Notes under the pieces: generated by a model
What the model was told of the DNA's origin: nothing
Databases searched by the model: none
Seen by the model: only the letters and a program-made list of their open reading frames with translations
Made by a program: the position numbers and the translations under genes
From: an uncultured Clostridia bacterium
GTDB lineage: Bacteria; Bacillota; Clostridia; Christensenellales; Borkfalkiaceae
Reading direction: 5' to 3'
Length of the DNA: 64,000 nt
Assembly: GCA_934254815.1 (NCBI GenBank)
Contig: CAKQME010000004.1
Location: 115,720 to 179,719, forward strand
In this document: positions 53,002 to 62,300 of the stretch, piece after piece
How the letters are laid out: each line of letters opens with the position of its first letter
How positions within the stretch are numbered: the stretch's first letter is position 1

Positions 53002-53077
53002 ATGTATCAAGTATAACATATTTGACTGAAAAATTAAAGTTTTATCTTGTGAAAATTAAAAAATCGGCAGTAATTCT

Positions 53078-53106
53078 TTTACATTTGCTATCAAGTGTGT
53101 TAAAAT
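53078..53106 (+). promoter_or_regulatory. Promoter of the 53-kb lipoprotein gene
   Basis: TTTACA, 17 bases, TAAAAT with TGT upstream (extended -10), 30 bases before the ATG and divergent from addB. Confidence 0.65.
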
Positions 53107-53136
53107 AGAATAAAAAAGTTATACGGAGTATTATAT

Positions 53137-54204
53137 ATGAAGAAAAAAAGCGCGTTTGTCGCGCTCGCCGTAGCGGCGGTTGTAACGCTCGCTTCCTGCG
53201 GGGAAAATTCAAAGAGTTTCAACGCGACTTATTTCGCGGCTAACCCATCGGGGTCGGAGATTAAAACGGTGAACGAAACGCTTAACTATCGCGTTTATTC
53301 TTTTGCCGAAAAAGACGAGAAATATGAAAACGATAAATATTTGCCTAAAATAGCGTCTGCCGCAAGCGGGCTTAAATTCAACGTTGACGAAAACGCTTCG
53401 TCTTACGAAACCACGCTTAAAACAAACGACGATAAAAGCGGGTATATCTTTACGTCTACTCTTATCGTAAACGGCGAGTATACTTATGGCGACGGTAAAA
53501 CTTTTAAAGTGGAAAACGATAAAACGGAAATAAAAGCGACGTTCAAGGGTATCGACGGAAAATTCGAACCCGTCGAAGTCGAAAAGACCGCAACGAACGT
53601 GTTCCCGTCCACGATGTCTCCGTCGAAAGACGAAGATTTCGTCAAAGTCGGCTATACCTATAAAATTACTTACGGCAAAACCGCTAAGATAACCTTTACC
53701 GCCGCTGACGACGAGCAGAGCAAAAATTATTTTTCCGCGCAGACGGATAAAGAAACGGAAATAAAAAACTATAATAAAAGCGATTTCGTCGAAAATGACC
53801 TATTGTTTACGGTTTTCAGAAATTTCGATTACTCCGTCGGGTTTTCCTATAAATATTCTACGATAGACGGGGTTTCCAAATCGCTCGTCAGCGCTACGGC
53901 AAGCGCGTATACCGAAAATAACGCGGCTACTTCGCTGAAACTGCTTACATTCAAGAAGAATAACGCGGTTGCGCTTAACGGCAGAACGGTTACGGAATTC
54001 AACGCTAACGGCGTTAAGTTTTCAACTAACGGAGAATACGCAAAAGCCTATGCTTATTGCTATTACGCCGCAAGCGTTCATACGAGCGACGAAACCGTCG
54101 AAGACGGCGATAATTCGACCCGCCGCGTGCCGCTCCTTATAGCTCAGCCTATGATTCACAACACGGGCTACCTTGTGTTGTCGCTCAAAAATACCAACTT
54201 TTAA
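53137..54204 (+). CDS. Lipoprotein of unknown function
   Basis: 355 residues. Lipoprotein signal with lipobox LASC (Cys21). The mature part is polar, Lys/Asp/Thr-rich and predicted beta-rich, with two stretches that look internally related (GYIFTSTLIVNGEYTYGDGK and KVGYTYKITYGKTAKITF). No catalytic motif and no family recognised. The FAD oxidoreductase gene starts two bases after its stop, which suggests co-expression although their cellular compartments differ. Confidence 0.8.
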   Translation: MKKKSAFVALAVAAVVTLASCGENSKSFNATYFAANPSGSEIKTVNETLNYRVYSFAEKDEKYENDKYLPKIASAASGLKFNVDENASSYETTLKTNDDKSGYIFTSTLIVNGEYTYGDGKTFKVENDKTEIKATFKGIDGKFEPVEVEKTATNVFPSTMSPSKDEDFVKVGYTYKITYGKTAKITFTAADDEQSKNYFSAQTDKETEIKNYNKSDFVENDLLFTVFRNFDYSVGFSYKYSTIDGVSKSLVSATASAYTENNAATSLKLLTFKKNNAVALNGRTVTEFNANGVKFSTNGEYAKAYAYCYYAASVHTSDETVEDGDNSTRRVPLLIAQPMIHNTGYLVLSLKNTNF

Positions 54205-54206
54205 CT

Positions 54207-55394
54207 ATGTCTGAAAAAGAACTGATATTCTGTAATAAATCGAAGTTCTGCGGCGAATACGATACCGTTGTCGTCGGCGGCGGAATCGCGGGTGTATCCG
54301 CGGCGATAGCCGCTTCCCGCCACGGGGCGAAAACGTTGCTTGTCGAAAAAGGATTTATGCTCGGAGGACTTGCCACGGCGGGGCTTATCGTCTGGTATCT
54401 TCCGCTATGCGACGGTCACGGAACGCAATTGTCTTATGGTTTGTCGGAAGAACTTTTAAGATTGTCGGTTTCAAAAGGCGCGCAGGCGGAATATCCGTCG
54501 GCATGGCTTGACGGAAACGATGCGAACGAACGTAAAAAACAACGCTTTGCCGCGCGGTTCGACGCCAACGCTTTCGCTATTTTGCTTGAACAACTCGCAA
54601 GAAAAGAAAAAGTCGATATTCTGTACGGAACTACGGTTTGCTCTGTAAATAAAAATGCCGAAGAAAACAGAATAAAAGCATTGCAATTTTATAATATATC
54701 GGGTTTCGGTTACGTTACTGCTAAAAGTTTTATAGACGCTACGGGCGACGCGTCGGTCTGCGATATGGCGGGCGAAGATACTTCGGTGTGCGTTGATAAA
54801 AACAAAATAGCGGCGTGGTATTTCGAGTGTCTCGGCGGAGAATATAAATTGAACTGTCTGGGCGCCAGAGATTCGATAGACGAAGACGAGGGTAAAGAAG
54901 TTCTCGGCTTGTTTACGGGCGTCGACGCAAAAGAATTGACGAACGTTACCTTTAAAGCTCACGATACTCTGTTGACCGAGTTTTTAAGTAAAGGAAAAAT
55001 AGACGAAAGACATAATCTGGCTACGATAGCGACTATACCTCAGGTCAGAATGACGAGAAAACTTGTCGGGGCAAAAAATATATCTGTGTCCGACGATGGG
55101 AAAACCGTAACGGATAGCGTCGGAATGTTCGGCAGCTGGAGAAAACGCGGACCCGCGTTCGAGTTGCCTTACGGGTGTCTGTACGGCAAAAAGATTAAAA
55201 ATCTGGCAGTGGCGGGCAGATGTGTCTCCGTCGACGACGATATCTGGGATTTAACCCGCGTTATACCGGTGTGCGCCGTTTCGGGCGAGGCTGCGGGAAT
55301 CGCCTCCGCGTTAAGTGATGACTTTTCTGAAATCGACGTCGCTGAATTGCAGAACGAAATCGTAAAAGTCGGCGGAAAAATTCATTTGATATAA
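54207..55394 (+). CDS. FAD-dependent oxidoreductase
   Basis: 395 residues of the FAD_oxidored (PF12831-like) type. Dinucleotide-binding YDTVVVGGGIAGVSAAIAAS (about 18-37) with the Glu at the end of the next strand (LLVEKGF), then GGLATAGLIVWYLPL, a family marker. ATGDASVCDMAG and the C-terminal AVAGRCVSVDDDIWDLTR close the FAD site. No Fe-S or membrane segments. Substrate unknown. No SD stands out; translation may be coupled to the lipoprotein gene. Confidence 0.88.
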   Translation: MSEKELIFCNKSKFCGEYDTVVVGGGIAGVSAAIAASRHGAKTLLVEKGFMLGGLATAGLIVWYLPLCDGHGTQLSYGLSEELLRLSVSKGAQAEYPSAWLDGNDANERKKQRFAARFDANAFAILLEQLARKEKVDILYGTTVCSVNKNAEENRIKALQFYNISGFGYVTAKSFIDATGDASVCDMAGEDTSVCVDKNKIAAWYFECLGGEYKLNCLGARDSIDEDEGKEVLGLFTGVDAKELTNVTFKAHDTLLTEFLSKGKIDERHNLATIATIPQVRMTRKLVGAKNISVSDDGKTVTDSVGMFGSWRKRGPAFELPYGCLYGKKIKNLAVAGRCVSVDDDIWDLTRVIPVCAVSGEAAGIASALSDDFSEIDVAELQNEIVKVGGKIHLI

Positions 55395-55405
55395 ATATAC
55401 TTTAT

Positions 55406-55433
55406 GCGCCCGTCGCTTAAAAGCGACGGGCGC
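55406..55433 (+). terminator. Stem-loop after the FAD oxidoreductase gene
   Basis: GCGCCCGTCGCTT-AAAAGCGACGGGCGC, a 12-pair stem, but followed by TTCAC rather than a T-run. It may stabilise the 3' end or terminate weakly. Confidence 0.55.
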
Positions 55434-55530
55434 TTCACATACTTGCGGGCAAATTTAAACGAGTAATTGTTTTTTGCCGTAAAACGCTTGCTTTTTGTGG
55501 CGTAAATCGTTTATACTGATTGCATAAGAT

Positions 55531-56214
55531 ATGAAAATTTGCGTTATAACCGATATACATAGCAACGTGTTCGCGCTCCGCGCCGCGCTTGCAGATATAG
55601 ACGATTTAAAGCCCGATAAAATCATTTGTCTCGGAGATATCGTCGGTAACGGGGCTTATCCCGAAGAAACCGTCGAGATTATCAGAAAACGTCCCGATAT
55701 AGAATGCGTCGGCGGAAATCATGATTTTATCGTTCTTGCCGATCTGGATAAATTTCCTAAAGACGATATAAGGCTGTCGATGTTTCGGTGGCAGTCGAAA
55801 GTGCTTAGCGGCGCGGCTAAACGGTTTTTAAGCGGACTTAAACGCGAGCTACGTTTTCGGGCGGGCGAAAAAGAAGTCGTTTGCTTTCATTATCCGAGAT
55901 ATAAAAACGGAAGATTTAAAAACCTTATATATATGCCCGGTAACGAAGAAGTTAAAACCCTGTTCGCAGGCGAACGCGGAGACGTGTTTTTGTTCGGACA
56001 CGAGCATACGGGGTCTTTTACGGAAATCGACGGAAAATTCTATCTGAATTTCGGTACGCTCGGAAATCTTCTCGAAAAAGATATCGCGAGATACGGTGTA
56101 GTAGACATAAGCGATAACGGCGTCGGATACGAATTGAGAAAGGTCGGTTACGACGATAGCGTTTTCCGAAACAGAACCGAGGAATTGTTGAAAGATTTGA
56201 ATTTAAAGGTATAA
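55531..56214 (+). CDS. Calcineurin-like metallophosphoesterase
   Basis: 227 residues. All metal motifs are present in order: DIHSN (8-12), CLGDIVGNG (35-43), GGNHDFIV, a His in VCFHYPR and FGHEHTG. Short, single-domain members of this class are phosphodiesterases on nucleotides or RNA ends (YfcE-like); substrate unknown. A -10 TATACT with -35 TTGCTT (18-base spacer, 55488-55517) lies just upstream, giving a near-leaderless messenger. Confidence 0.9.
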   Translation: MKICVITDIHSNVFALRAALADIDDLKPDKIICLGDIVGNGAYPEETVEIIRKRPDIECVGGNHDFIVLADLDKFPKDDIRLSMFRWQSKVLSGAAKRFLSGLKRELRFRAGEKEVVCFHYPRYKNGRFKNLIYMPGNEEVKTLFAGERGDVFLFGHEHTGSFTEIDGKFYLNFGTLGNLLEKDIARYGVVDISDNGVGYELRKVGYDDSVFRNRTEELLKDLNLKV

Positions 56215-56258
56215 AACGACTGAACAGCGGGCAAAATAATAGTCGGGAGGACGCGACT

Positions 56259-56405
56259 ATGTTTAAATGCAACGATAAAATCAAATGCGACGTTTGCACC
56301 TGTACTCATAACGTAGAGGGCAGAAATTGTTGTCTTGACAGCGTTAAGATAACCTGCGGAAGCGAAGGTTGCACCTGTTGCGACGATTACGCAAACAGAG
56401 ACTAA
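56259..56405 (+). CDS. DUF1540-type Cys-rich mini-protein
   Basis: 48 residues, nine Cys. The pattern CDVCTCTHNVEGRNC and CGSEGCTCC is that of DUF1540 domains, small presumed metal-binding proteins frequent in clostridia. The strong SD CGGGAGG is 7 bases before the ATG. Located 44 bases after the phosphoesterase gene, so possibly co-transcribed. A perfect 14-base palindrome AGTCACCTGTGACT (56421-56434) follows. Confidence 0.85.
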   Translation: MFKCNDKIKCDVCTCTHNVEGRNCCLDSVKITCGSEGCTCCDDYANRD

Positions 56406-56439
56406 AGATAACAAAAAGATAGTCACCTGTGACTAAGAT

Positions 56440-56481
56440 ACGACTACGGACGCGGCGAATTTTCGCCGCGTCCGTAGTCGT
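56440..56481. terminator. Perfect 20-bp GC-rich inverted repeat
   Basis: Arms ACGACTACGGACGCGGCGAA and its exact complement are separated by two T. It has no T-run on either side (ATATAAACG follows), but its position between the DUF1540 gene and the tRNA promoter fits a transcript end or barrier. Confidence 0.6.
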
Positions 56482-56601
56482 ATATAAACGTAAAAAGTCT
56501 GATAAACAGCGAGTTATTGCCCGATAAATACGGCGACGTCGGGTTGCGTTTTGTCCGATTAAAAAAAATTAAAAAATTTTTAAAAACCCCCTGTAAAACA
56601 G

Positions 56602-56630
56602 TTGCAATTCAAAATAAAATATGTTATAGT
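56602..56630 (+). promoter_or_regulatory. Promoter of the tRNA-Val/tRNA-Gly pair
   Basis: TTGCAA, 17 bases, TATAGT with TGT upstream; the first tRNA begins 20 bases after the -10. Confidence 0.7.
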
Positions 56631-56649
56631 ATATAAGCATTCAGCGTTC

Positions 56650-56725
56650 GGAAGCATAGCTCAGCTGGGAGAGCATCTGCCTTACAAGCAGAGGGTCATA
56701 GGTTCGAGCCCTATTGTTTCCACCA
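56650..56725 (+). tRNA. tRNA-Val (anticodon TAC)
   Basis: 76 bases with encoded CCA. Acceptor GGAAGCA/TGTTTCC (one G-U), D-arm with AGCTCAGCTGGGAGAGC, anticodon arm TCTGC-CTTACAA-GCAGA, T-arm with GGTTCGAGCCC. Anticodon TAC reads Val GTN codons. Confidence 0.97.
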
Positions 56726-56728
56726 ACT

Positions 56729-56803
56729 GCGGGAATGGCTCAGTGGTAGAGCGTTACCTTGCCAAGGTAAACGTCGCGAGTTCGAATCTCGTTTCCCGCT
56801 CCA
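56729..56803 (+). tRNA. tRNA-Gly (anticodon GCC)
   Basis: 75 bases with encoded CCA, three bases after tRNA-Val. Acceptor GCGGGAA/TTCCCGC, anticodon arm TTACC-TTGCCAA-GGTAA, T-arm with GAGTTCGAATCTC. Anticodon GCC reads GGY. Confidence 0.97.
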
Positions 56804-56833
56804 TATTAGGACTACAAAAAAGATACCTGCCCG

Positions 56834-56861
56834 AAAAAGTCCGATTTTATCGGACTTTTTT
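56834..56861 (+). terminator. Terminator of the tRNA-Val/Gly transcript
   Basis: AAAAGTCCGAT-TTT-ATCGGACTTTTTT: 11 pairs and a T-run, 30 bases after tRNA-Gly. Confidence 0.9.
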
Positions 56862-56897
56862 CATGTCAAAACAGCGGTAAACTAATACTGCTTTTTG

Positions 56898-56945
56898 TGG
56901 CTGCCGGATAGAATCGAACTCCCGTAATAAGCGGAGAACGGATTT
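56898..56945 (-). other. Possible tRNA 3'-end remnant
   Basis: Read on the minus strand, this stretch ends GGGAGTTCGATTC, TATCCGGCAGCCA, which looks like the T-arm, acceptor strand and CCA of a tRNA, but no matching 5' half or intact T-stem could be found. It is between tRNA-Gly and tRNA-Thr on the opposite strand. Could be a decayed tRNA or an attachment-site scar; low certainty. Confidence 0.35.
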
Positions 56946-56998
56946 TTCTAATCAAAAGTAAAAAAGAATAAAAAATTTTAAAAAGTAGCTTAAAAAAC

Positions 56999-57027
56999 TT
57001 GTCTTTTTATAAATAATATGTTAGAAT
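56999..57027 (+). promoter_or_regulatory. Promoter of tRNA-Thr
   Basis: TTGTCT, 17 bases, TAGAAT with TGT upstream, 20 bases before the tRNA. Confidence 0.65.
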
Positions 57028-57046
57028 AATATTCGCGTTAAGAAAC

Positions 57047-57122
<76 letters not shown>

Positions 57123-57125
57123 TTA

Positions 57126-57162
57126 AAACCGACCGATAAATATTAGAACGGTCGGTTTTTTT
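57126..57162 (+). terminator. Terminator of tRNA-Thr
   Basis: AACCGACCG, loop ATAAATATTAGAA, CGGTCGGTT and T-run. Copied, with changes, at 57393-57433. Confidence 0.88.
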
Positions 57163-57163
57163 A

Positions 57164-57432
57164 TTGTTTCATTTGTTGTATTAAGGCTGCCTGAATGGAG
57201 TTGCCGACCGGACAATCACCGATGACAGGTCGCAAGTACGGAAAAAATAAAATAAAAAGAATTTGCGACCTGTCACGGTGACGCGATAGCGCCTGTGGCG
57301 AACAATCGCTATTCCGTCGCAAATCGGAACAGTAGCGGAGAGAAAGAAAACAGAGAAGCCCGATTTGCTCCTTACAAGCCGGTTAGCGTTCCGTTAAACC
57401 GACTGATATCTATTAAAGCGGTCGGTTTTTTT
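57164..57432. repeat. Intergenic segment with long hairpin and duplicated tRNA-Thr tail
   Basis: No gene is seen. It contains a long hairpin (57217-57280): an 18-pair stem with one bulged A, core arm TGACAGGTCGCAA, and an A-rich 27-base loop. At 57375-57432 there is a degenerate copy of the tRNA-Thr 3' end plus its terminator (CAAGCCGGTTAGCG, AAACCGACTGATA, CGGTCGG and T-run), a direct repeat of 57102-57162. The second copy still has a usable terminator. This may mark the edge of an old insertion or a local duplication. Confidence 0.7.
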
Positions 57433-57531
57433 ATAGGACAATAATTATTGCCTGTTTTGCCGTAAAGAGGTGTGAGAAAGTTTGAAGATATGCAATATTA
57501 CCGTAAAAATTATAAAATTTGCGTTTTTGCG

Positions 57532-57560
57532 TTGACAATAGACTTAAAGCGTGTTAAAAT
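57532..57560 (+). promoter_or_regulatory. Promoter of the 75-residue membrane protein gene
   Basis: TTGACA, 17 bases, TAAAAT with TGT upstream. About 90 bases of leader precede the ATG at 57650. Confidence 0.75.
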
Positions 57561-57649
57561 ATACTTGTATGCCGTAGGGCTAACAAAAAAAACGTCGGCG
57601 GCGTATAATTAAATTACGGAAAGAAATTTCCGAAAAAGGAGTATTTGTT

Positions 57650-57877
57650 ATGGGTTTTGTAAAGGCTATGGACGATCTTCCTCTTATTCTGAAGATCATA
57701 CTTGCTCTCCCCGTACTCGATATCGTCTGGGCGATTTATCGTATAGTAAAGGGCGTTTGCAAGGGTAACATCATCACGCTTATCGTCGGTATTATCTGGC
57801 TCGTTGCAGGAACGACGATCTGTTGGGTACTCGATATAATTTTCCTTGTTCTGACCGGAAAGGTTTTGTTCTCGTAA
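57650..57877 (+). CDS. Small two-helix membrane protein
   Basis: 75 residues, SD AAAAGGAG. Two hydrophobic segments (about 12-33 and 40-71, the second long enough for two passes) separated by a short basic loop (RIVKGVCKGN). No known catalytic residues. The strong promoter, SD and terminator suggest good expression of a small integral membrane protein; function unknown. Confidence 0.75.
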   Translation: MGFVKAMDDLPLILKIILALPVLDIVWAIYRIVKGVCKGNIITLIVGIIWLVAGTTICWVLDIIFLVLTGKVLFS

Positions 57878-57890
57878 GAGATACAAACGT

Positions 57891-57934
57891 CGGGCTGCCG
57901 CGAGAAAATTTATTTTTCTCGCGGCAGCCCTTTT
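57891..57934. terminator. Bidirectional terminator
   Basis: GGGCTGCCGCGAGAAAA, loop TTTA, TTTTTCTCGCGGCAGCCC and T-run: a very stable stem of about 17 pairs between convergent genes. Confidence 0.92.
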
Positions 57935-57935
57935 T

Positions 57936-58688
57936 CTATTCTTCGTCGTCGAATTCGCTTCTGGTTATAACTTCGTCTTTTACCTTTGCGGGCGACGGGC
58001 GGAATAACAGATAAACTATCGATACCGCTACAACCGAAATCGCCACTATCAACAATATTTGCAGATTGTTGCCCATCGCGTTTTCGTTTTTACTCTCGCT
58101 TTGCGGCTCTTCGGAGGATTCGTCGCTTTGTGGTTCGGGCGGCTTTTCAACGGGTAATTCGGGAACGGTAAACGCGTATACGGCGTTTGTTGAAAGATAC
58201 CCTATATATTTGTCGCCGGATTGTGTGTTGACGTAACCGTATATGTATTTTTCGCCGCTTTGGCGGGTAAGTATTCCGTAAAAATCTATGGTGCTGTTCT
58301 GAGTTATCGTTTCCGTAATGGTAAAATCCGTATCTTTGTAAAGCATACAGTTCTGATTGACCGTGAGAATAAGCGACGGGCAGAGCGTGGCGGGCGGAAC
58401 GTCGACTAAATTGAGTTCGGTTGCCGCTATGTATCCTTTAGCCGACGGTTTAGACGGATTGTCGCTTTTGTATTCCACTTTCGCACTTGTTCCGCCAATC
58501 GAAAGAACCTTGACGTAGTAGCTGTACGGCAGGGTAAACCATGGAACGGTCATACCTGCGTCCATATACAGCGTTACGTCGCTTGAAAGTATTCTCGAAT
58601 ATTTAATTTCGTCGGCTTTTGCGCTGATAAAGGCAAAATTAGCGGTTAAAATAACCGAAGCTATAAGCGCGGCAATAATTTTTTTCAT
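57936..58688 (-). CDS. Exported protein with SH3-like N-terminal part and C-terminal membrane anchor
   Basis: 250 residues. Signal peptide 1-25, two beta-rich segments (about 30-90 and 100-175) whose pattern, including ADEIKYSRILSSDVTLYMDA and KYIYGYVNTQSGDKYIGYL, resembles bacterial SH3-like domains, a Pro/Ser/Glu linker (about 178-205) and a membrane helix (about 209-229) with a short charged tail. It would be an envelope protein facing outward. No named family. Confidence 0.75.
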   Translation of the reverse strand: MKKIIAALIASVILTANFAFISAKADEIKYSRILSSDVTLYMDAGMTVPWFTLPYSYYVKVLSIGGTSAKVEYKSDNPSKPSAKGYIAATELNLVDVPPATLCPSLILTVNQNCMLYKDTDFTITETITQNSTIDFYGILTRQSGEKYIYGYVNTQSGDKYIGYLSTNAVYAFTVPELPVEKPPEPQSDESSEEPQSESKNENAMGNNLQILLIVAISVVAVSIVYLLFRPSPAKVKDEVITRSEFDDEE

Positions 58689-58808
58689 AGTACGATAATT
58701 ATATAACGTTTTGAATAGCGTTAAAGCGGAGATTTAGTAAAATAAAAGCGACGTTTGTCGATTTTGAAACGTAGCTTTTATAAATGTGTTATAATCGTCA
58801 TGCGGAGT

Positions 58809-58852
58809 GGTCATTCTGAGCTTTGCGAAGAATCCCGCTGAATAAGGGCGGA
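58809..58852. repeat. Half copy of the interspersed palindromic repeat
   Basis: GGTCATTCTGAGC, GAAGAATCCCGC and GGGCGGA match the left arm and part of the loop of the repeats at 11368 and 28190; the right arm is missing. The rest of 58689-58959 has no gene. Confidence 0.75.
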
Positions 58853-58959
58853 ATAATGATAAAATTACATTAGATAAAGCTCAAAAGTCTCCCTTGTGAA
58901 AGGAAGACTTTTTAAGCCGATAGAACGCAAAATCTAATTAAAGATTTATTTGTTAGTTC

Positions 58960-59370
58960 TTATATCGCACGGATAGTTCCGCCGACTTCGAATTCAATTA
59001 CAAAACCTATAATTGTATCTGTAGAAAGTCTGTAATCGTTCCAGCCGAGTCCGCCTGCCTTGTAACCGCCTAAATATTGTTCTTCTCCACCGGACGGTTC
59101 AGACGGCGCCCAATCTGTATAAGACCATTCTTCGCCCGTAACCCAAGACCATTTTCCGCTTGTATTTTCTGCGCCGAACCATACGTCGTTATATCCGGCA
59201 TCTGTAACCAGTTTTTTAATTATGGAGTTTTCTTCAGCGGAAGTGATTGACGCAAGGTATCCGCCGCATTGTTCGGCGTACTGTTTTGCTTATTCCCAGG
59301 AAAGGCTGCCGCTCATAAGTACATATTTATGCTCGTTGAAAATGGTTTCATCTTTATAGCCGACACTATT
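58960..59370 (-). pseudogene. C-type-lectin-like domain in frame behind the MACPF-like gene, interrupted by TAA
   Basis: Reading on from the TAA of the upstream gene in the same frame gives about 136 codons that look like a C-type lectin domain: LMSGSLSWE, a TAA at 59290-59292 where Glu (GAA) is expected, AKQYAEQCGGYLASITSAEE, WFGAENTSGKWSWVTGE, DWAPSEPSG and a terminal FVIEFEV. It has no start codon or SD of its own near the beginning. It is best explained as a decayed C-terminal domain of the preceding protein or a decayed separate gene; stop-codon read-through would be the alternative. Confidence 0.75.
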
Positions 59371-62300
59371 TTAACCTTGATAGTGTATGGAATTGCCGTT
59401 ACTTCCAGAACTGCCTGGTTTTGAATCATCGCCAATCCAGTTCCATTTTTGCGCACCACCACCGTTGCCACCACTACCGCCATTACCATAGTTTACTATT
59501 GATACTTCTGTTATAGAGTAGCTTAAAGTATAGGATATGCCGTTTCCGCCATTACCACCGTTTCCACCTTCTCCGGGTTTATTGGCTGTTTTATGTGCAT
59601 AAGCACCATTGCCCCCTTTTCCTCCGTTTGCTGATATGCTTTTTTTAAGTGTACAAGAGCCGCATGATATTGCGTTTCCACCATTGCCGCCGTTGCCACC
59701 AAAGCGCTTAGAGTTACTTTGTGTATTATCTGCATTGTTTTCATGACCGTTTCCGCCATCACCACCGTATATATTTAATGTACCTAATATATCAATAGTA
59801 AGATTTTTTGCAACAATTCCGGCTCCGCCGTCTTTACCGTCTTCTCCTGCCGAAGCTCCTGTTGCGCCGCTGCCGCCATACAATTCTATGATATCGTCGG
59901 CGCAGGGTGATTTTAGGGCTATATTATTTGCGCGTAGCGCCGCTTGCCCCGATTCGTCTTTGCCTTTTATTAAATTATTGCCAGAATATAAAATATTTAT
60001 CTGAATCGTGTCCGGGATAGCCGTTAAGTCTATTGCGCTTGCGCTATCAGAACTTGCAAACCCTACGTTTTTAAATTCTATTTCTAACTTGTCGTACCAT
60101 GTATCGGCACTGGTTTGTAAAAGTTTTATCGAAACGTCTTTTATTATATTTTCTATTAGTTGTCCTGAGGAATCTATAGTACCGTATGTTCCGATCACCA
60201 CAATTCTTTTGATTTGATTGCCGTTATAATAAGGTTGAATTTCAATAATTCCTGTATCTGACTTGTAAGAAACAAACGTGTCGTTATCTGTAAAGCCTGG
60301 TATATAGTCGCCGGTTTCTGAATTGTTTTCATTTTTCTGATATAGTGTTCCTTTTTTCTGATATAATGAAAGATCTAATTCAAGCGTTCCGGTTATATTA
60401 TCAAATGTTATGTCGTCTTTAAGTTTAAGCCCGTCGATCTTAGAGGCGTACTTTTCATATAGCTCATCGCATTGACTGTACATATAGTCGTCTAATATCA
60501 TTTTCACGTCGTCAAAACTATCGTCAAGCAAATACCAAATGCAGCAAAGCCCCGAATCGCCAACGTCGACAAGTACGGAATTTTTTTCTTTATCGCTGTT
60601 GAAGTCGTTCTGCACGCCGGTGTACACTTCTTTTAAATCATTGAGTGAGGCGCATGGGGTGAGCGATTTGATCTTAGAATCAATAAATAGTCGTTTTATT
60701 GAATCTTTACTTGTAGAAGTTCCGATCATAGTGCTTAAAGTATTGTATGATGTTTCATAACTTTCGCTTGATCCGACGCTACCGCTATTTCCGTCAATAC
60801 TAAGTCCTACGCCACCATTGGCAGTAAAGCAATGATTAAAGGCTTTTGTAAGGTCCAGCTGTTTGGAGTCGTTAGTTTTATGAGATAGTTCATAGTAACG
60901 AACACTTATGTTTGCGCCATATATGGCAGAAGTGATTACATGCGTTCCCCATGTCTGAATAAATTTCGATGCGCTGAGTTCTCCGTTTTTTAACTTTATA
61001 GCGTCGGCTTTTAATTCGGGTGAAAGCATGCTCATGAGTTTTGCTTTGTCTCTGAATTCCGCAATATCTACGCGTTGACCTGCCAATTTGAAGTCCCAAG
61101 TATAAACGTATTCGCTTGTTTCTTTTGATTTTTGTTGTTGATATTCGTAAGAAGAGCTTGAGGAATCGCTTGAAGAAGTGCCGATATTCATCGAGAATAT
61201 TTGATTTGACATAAGTTTCATACTTCTTTCCGAACCGTATGAAATTTTTTTGCTGACAGATTTCTTTATCGAAGCAAAATATTCTTCAAATGAATAATAT
61301 TCTTGTCCGTTATTATTTTGAGTGTAGTCGTTCATTATGTCGAGATTGCAATTATAGAGTTCGTCTGAGAATACTCTTTTTGCACCTGAGTAAGGCGTAA
61401 AATCCGAAGCTTCTATAAGATTTACCGCTTTACCTAATTCCGGATATTTTTCCTCATATAATTGTTTATATCCGTTTTTCGGTTTTTCGTAACTGCAAAC
61501 AGTGCAAATGCCGTTTTCGTTAAAATCGTGATTTTCGTAATCGGAAACGACGGTGTGACCGCATGTCGAATTGCGCCAATGATATAATTCGTTGTTTGAC
61601 CAATATTTTTCGAAAGTATGCCCGACGGCTTCGGTTTTTACTGCGGAAAGGGAAGTTTCGATAATTCCGGCCTCGTCGGCAAAATATCTGCCGCATTTTT
61701 CGCATTGCCAGTATTCGATATTTCCGTCTTCTTCGCACTCCGCCGCTTTGGCAGGGTAGTGTTTCATTGCGTGTTCGCAGATAACTTTTCCCGGCAGAAG
61801 CGTTACGTTATATCCGTCGGGATTGGTTTTACAGCCGTCGACGTAATATTGACATACGGACAATACGTCAAGCATGTTGATTTTTCCGTTTGAATCTACG
61901 TCGCCCGATAACGCGTTTATATCTACGGCGTATCCGTGCTGATTGTATTGGCAACCGTCGACGTAATATTGACAAAGAGTTAAAACGTCGAGCATATTTA
62001 TTACGCCGTTTCCGTCGACGTCGCCGGGTATGTAGTCGATAATTTTAACGTAACCGTCTGAAATGCTTACGTCAACAAAATTACGGTTTTCGTCTAAAAC
62101 GTCGCCCTGTTCGCACGATATCGAAATCTGACAATCTCTGTTGAGCGGCGCATTTGCAGACACTTGAAATTTAAGTTTTAAAATAGTTCCGTTTGCCGTA
62201 ACGTTATCCGAGCTTAACCATGCAAAACGACATGAACCTACGACGTAGCCGCCGTTTTTGAGTTGCGACGGGGGAGTCATAGTCAAGTCGGAAAACGCCT

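Noticed and set aside
56602..56880. 92-codon frame over the tRNA pair
   Set aside because: It covers two complete tRNAs and a terminator, and has no SD.
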